DNA of 64,000 nucleotides from Mangifera indica (taxonomy: Eukaryota; Streptophyta; Magnoliopsida; Sapindales; Anacardiaceae). Shown here one piece after another: positions 61,381 through 64,000 of this stretch. Position 1 is the stretch's first letter, and the number at the start of each line of letters is the position of its first letter. The stretch covers positions 5,462,449-5,526,448 of the forward strand of contig NC_058149.1 in the NCBI RefSeq assembly GCF_011075055.1, given 5' to 3'. A model generated the notes under the pieces. That model had not been told where the DNA came from. It did not search any database and saw nothing but the letters and a program-made list of their open reading frames with translations. A program made the position numbers and the translations under genes.

Positions 61381-61483
61381 GTTATAGCACACTGAGTGAA
61401 AAGAAATGCTAAACTAATCCATTGAGGTCTTACAGATGCTCGCAAAAACTATATATTTGAAAATCCAAATATCGAATAATTTA

Positions 61484-61917
61484 TTGATGTGTTTGGTTTA
61501 GGGTATTTAAATATTATTTTGATAATTTATTTTTCTATTATCAATATTACTTTGTTTGATTTATTAGTAATAGAAATTTTTGATAATTTTTTATTATTAA
61601 TGGTGATATAATTGATAATGTAAGAGAATTCTGATTATTACCTCCAACTCAGATATTAGGGAATCTTGATTTTGTTGCAATTCCATCCTTATTAATTTTT
61701 TAAGACAAAATACCCCCGTTTCAATAAATATAACAACATATAAGTAAAAATAATTTTTTCATTTTTTTTATTATATCAACCAAATACAATAATTATTTAT
61801 ATCTATTAATTTTTATCAAATATAATAAAAAATTATACACAGTTATTTTATAGACAATTTATTTATGTGGTAATATTTTATTTTTAGTAATAAAAGATTA
61901 CTTAAACAAAACACACC
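61484..61917. mobile_element. Tourist-like MITE, copy 4 (diverged)
   Basis: TTA lies on both sides (61481-61483, 61918-61920). The left TTGATGTGTTTGGTTTAGGG and right 'aaacaaaacacacc' ends and interior words match copies 1-3. Confidence 0.7.
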
Positions 61918-62569
61918 TTAAAACGTTAAATTTCCACCTTTTAAGTTTTAAAAAGTCAAATTTCCACCTATCATTCACTTTTGTTAATAAATATGCTAAG
62001 GTTTTTCTTTTTTGGAAAATGACCATTTTAATTTTGTTATTAAAATTGCAAAATTGTCGTTAACATTTGATATAAATGTCAAAATACTAATATCTCTTTA
62101 TTAGTAAATGTAACATCCCTTTTTAGAAGTATATCCTTAGCAATAATTATCTCAAAAAGACGTATCATATATGAATAAATGAATGAGTAATACCATATAT
62201 TTATTGAAATTAAATTAGCATGTCAAAAGGTATCTCGAAAATGAGTTTAATAATTTTAAATAAATTTATTATTCCTAATGTGCATAATTTCATAAAAAAA
62301 TATTAACTATGAGAATTAAATAATAGTAGCCAAAATTGCCGCTCAACATGCCAATTCACTAGCTTCCCCGCCAGCCTCGCCATCTCTCTTATCGATAAAT
62401 ATAGGACAAAACATACGGTGAGTATAAATGCTCAGTAGGTCCTCATGATTTCGATTGTATTCCCTATTAACCCAATAGAGTCTTACTATCAAACGCGCTC
62501 CGAGTGCAATGGCTGGACACTCATCTTAAGTGTCTCTTATGGACATTCGTCTCAAATACATATCGAATT

Positions 62570-62692
62570 GAGCACCCATCTCAGATGCCTCTTATAATCA
62601 TAACCGGGATGAACACCCATCTCAGATGCCTTTTATAACCATAACTGGGATGAACACTCATCTCAGGTGCCACTTGTCTCCCTTTAAAGTAA
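62570..62692 (+). repeat. 41-bp tandem repeat (3 units)
   Basis: 'gagcacccatctcagatgcc' type units start at 62570, 62611 and 62652; the third is partly diverged. Related words recur near 62510 and 62890-63000. Confidence 0.85.
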
Positions 62693-63330
62693 CAAATTAT
62701 TTTCATTCCACTTCTCAGGACCGAGACATCTTATCAATTAGCCCGTGCATTCTCAATACTAGGAAGTCTCATCAACTGGCTTTCGTTGCAACTCACCCAT
62801 AGTTTTATACAATTATACCACATTTTTTGACTTGACCCCCTACAATCTCCTTGATAGAGTCTCACCGTCTTACATATCCCTAATGTACTCAACTAGACAC
62901 TTGTCTGAGATGCCTCTTAGACCTTTGTATTGGATGGGGCATTCGTCTCAAATACCTTTTATGTCCATATTCATCAAATTCGAACACCCATTTTAAGCAT
63001 CGCTCACATCATCATCACGTATTGAATAAATTCCACTTTCTTCCTTATTCGGAACTGAGACGTGTCATCAATGGGTTTGAGCACTCCTAAGATTAGGACA
63101 TCTCATCAATTGACATCCAATACGATTTATAAATGCTTATACCTTCATTGTGATTATGTTGATCCATGTAGTTTATCGATTAAATATGAAGAACCACCCC
63201 TGGAAGCATTATTCAAGGCAATAAATCAAACTCATTAATGTAGTTACACAAAATCATATGATAAGCCATTTGTTTACTTAACAAGCTCAAGAATCCAGCA
63301 TTAGTGCTTCACAGGTGGTTGAGATTCCTT

Positions 63331-63610
63331 TAAATGGTGTAGTTACAGCCTGACATGTGTGGATGTGCACATTGGATCCCAACCTAAAGAAATGCATTTT
63401 TAATTGCTGCATGTACACCCTAACGTGTGCAGGTGTGCACACTGGATCCTAGCCTGTTAAAGTGTTATTTAAATGGTGCAGGTGCACCTTAATCGATGTG
63501 GTTGCGCACACAATATAACAACCTATCGAGATGCAATATAAGTGGTGCATGTGCATCCTAATTCTGGTAGGGGTGCGTAGAAAATCCTAGCCCAAACAAA
63601 TACATTTGCG
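63331..63610 (+). repeat. 70-bp tandem repeat (4 units)
   Basis: Units start at 63331, 63401, 63471 and 63541, each with a 'taaatggtgcaggtgcac' type beginning; the first two carry 'gtgcacactggatcct' type middles. The period is exactly 70 bp with 25-40 percent divergence. Confidence 0.85.
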
Positions 63611-64000
63611 TGCAGACTTCCGTATGTCCTTTTCTTCTCCGTGATGAAGTTCCCATTTTTACAGCGATTGATGCTTTGGCTCCTGCCAGATGTGTACGCC
63701 GCACGACAGGCGTTAGCGCCGTACTTTCGGTGTGCATGCCGCAAGATCGACGTGCACTGTGCCCGACTGGATGGAGCTCCAGTTTCAGTCGAGAAAGGTG
63801 CACTACAGGCACTCAATAAACGCTGATCGTGCACCCCGCTACGAATCCGACTCTCGTTGCTAACGGATGACGGCCTAGCCAAGGCACCGTCACACAACTC
63901 CTGTGTGCGGATGTGTTGGCGACCACCGTCTCACATTTCCGTTGACTTTGATTTGGAAGTAGCCACAATTACAGATGATTTCACACAGCCTAACATGCAA

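Larger units (their letters stand above)
62109..64000 (+). mobile_element. Start of a gypsy-type LTR, runs past the window
   Basis: It begins TGTAACATCCC, the usual start of many plant gypsy LTRs (TGTAACA(C/T)CCC). The interior holds tandem repeats typical of U3: 41-bp units from 62570 and 70-bp units from 63331. The last 400 bp is distinctly more GC-rich. No end or coding region lies within the window. Overlapping ORFs on both strands at 63523-63897 match nothing known. Confidence 0.55.

Overview
The window is nuclear DNA from a flowering plant, almost certainly a eudicot. It is very AT-rich, has GT-AG introns, carries a telo-box promoter element, and is filled with Ty1-copia, Ty3-gypsy, Mutator-like, hAT and Tourist-type elements. 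I cannot name the species from sequence alone. Only two intact protein-coding genes are convincing, both on the + strand; nearly everything else is transposon-derived or featureless AT-rich spacer.

Layout. 1-12.7 kb: two degraded copia elements of one family, both on the - strand, joined LTR to LTR (gag/integrase/RT of the first at 1-5.3 kb; pol and both LTRs of the second at 6.8-12.5 kb), plus a further U3 fragment. 12.7-16 kb: more copia debris and an LTR-like relic. 18.2-22.2 kb: a Mutator-like element with 56-bp terminal inverted repeats, a dead MuDR transposase and an antisense DUF1985-like fragment. 23.0-25.1 kb: gene 1, a 236-aa plant-specific protein of unknown function with a uORF-rich leader. 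27.2-29.1 kb: two fold-back Mutator-like elements of a second family. 30.2-32.8 kb: gypsy relic with an RT fragment and a long TA microsatellite. 33.2-35.4 kb: LTR-like debris and small MITEs. 35.9-38.1 kb: a nested stack (fold-back MULE, an hAT MITE inside it, a Tourist MITE in its target-site duplication, then a second Tourist MITE). 38.37-43.12 kb: gene 2, an eight-exon, 529-aa CCHC zinc-knuckle protein related to the AIR1/2 group. 43.8-46.4 kb: MITE array, a Tourist MITE with its empty site preserved next door, and an LTR fragment. 47.1-53.9 kb: a degraded copia element with both LTRs. 54-58.6 kb: unclassified repeats. 59.8-61.9 kb: a third large fold-back MULE, an hAT element and a fourth Tourist copy. 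62.1-64 kb: the start of a gypsy-type LTR with 41-bp and 70-bp tandem repeats, running off the window.

The two genes do not form a pathway. Gene 2's proximal promoter begins only about 280 bp from the MITE stack, so transposon DNA is likely part of its upstream region. The most informative signals are structural: a family of long-TIR elements with recoverable 9-bp target duplications, the nested insertions that date one another, and an internal duplicated locus that preserves both the filled and the empty site of a MITE.
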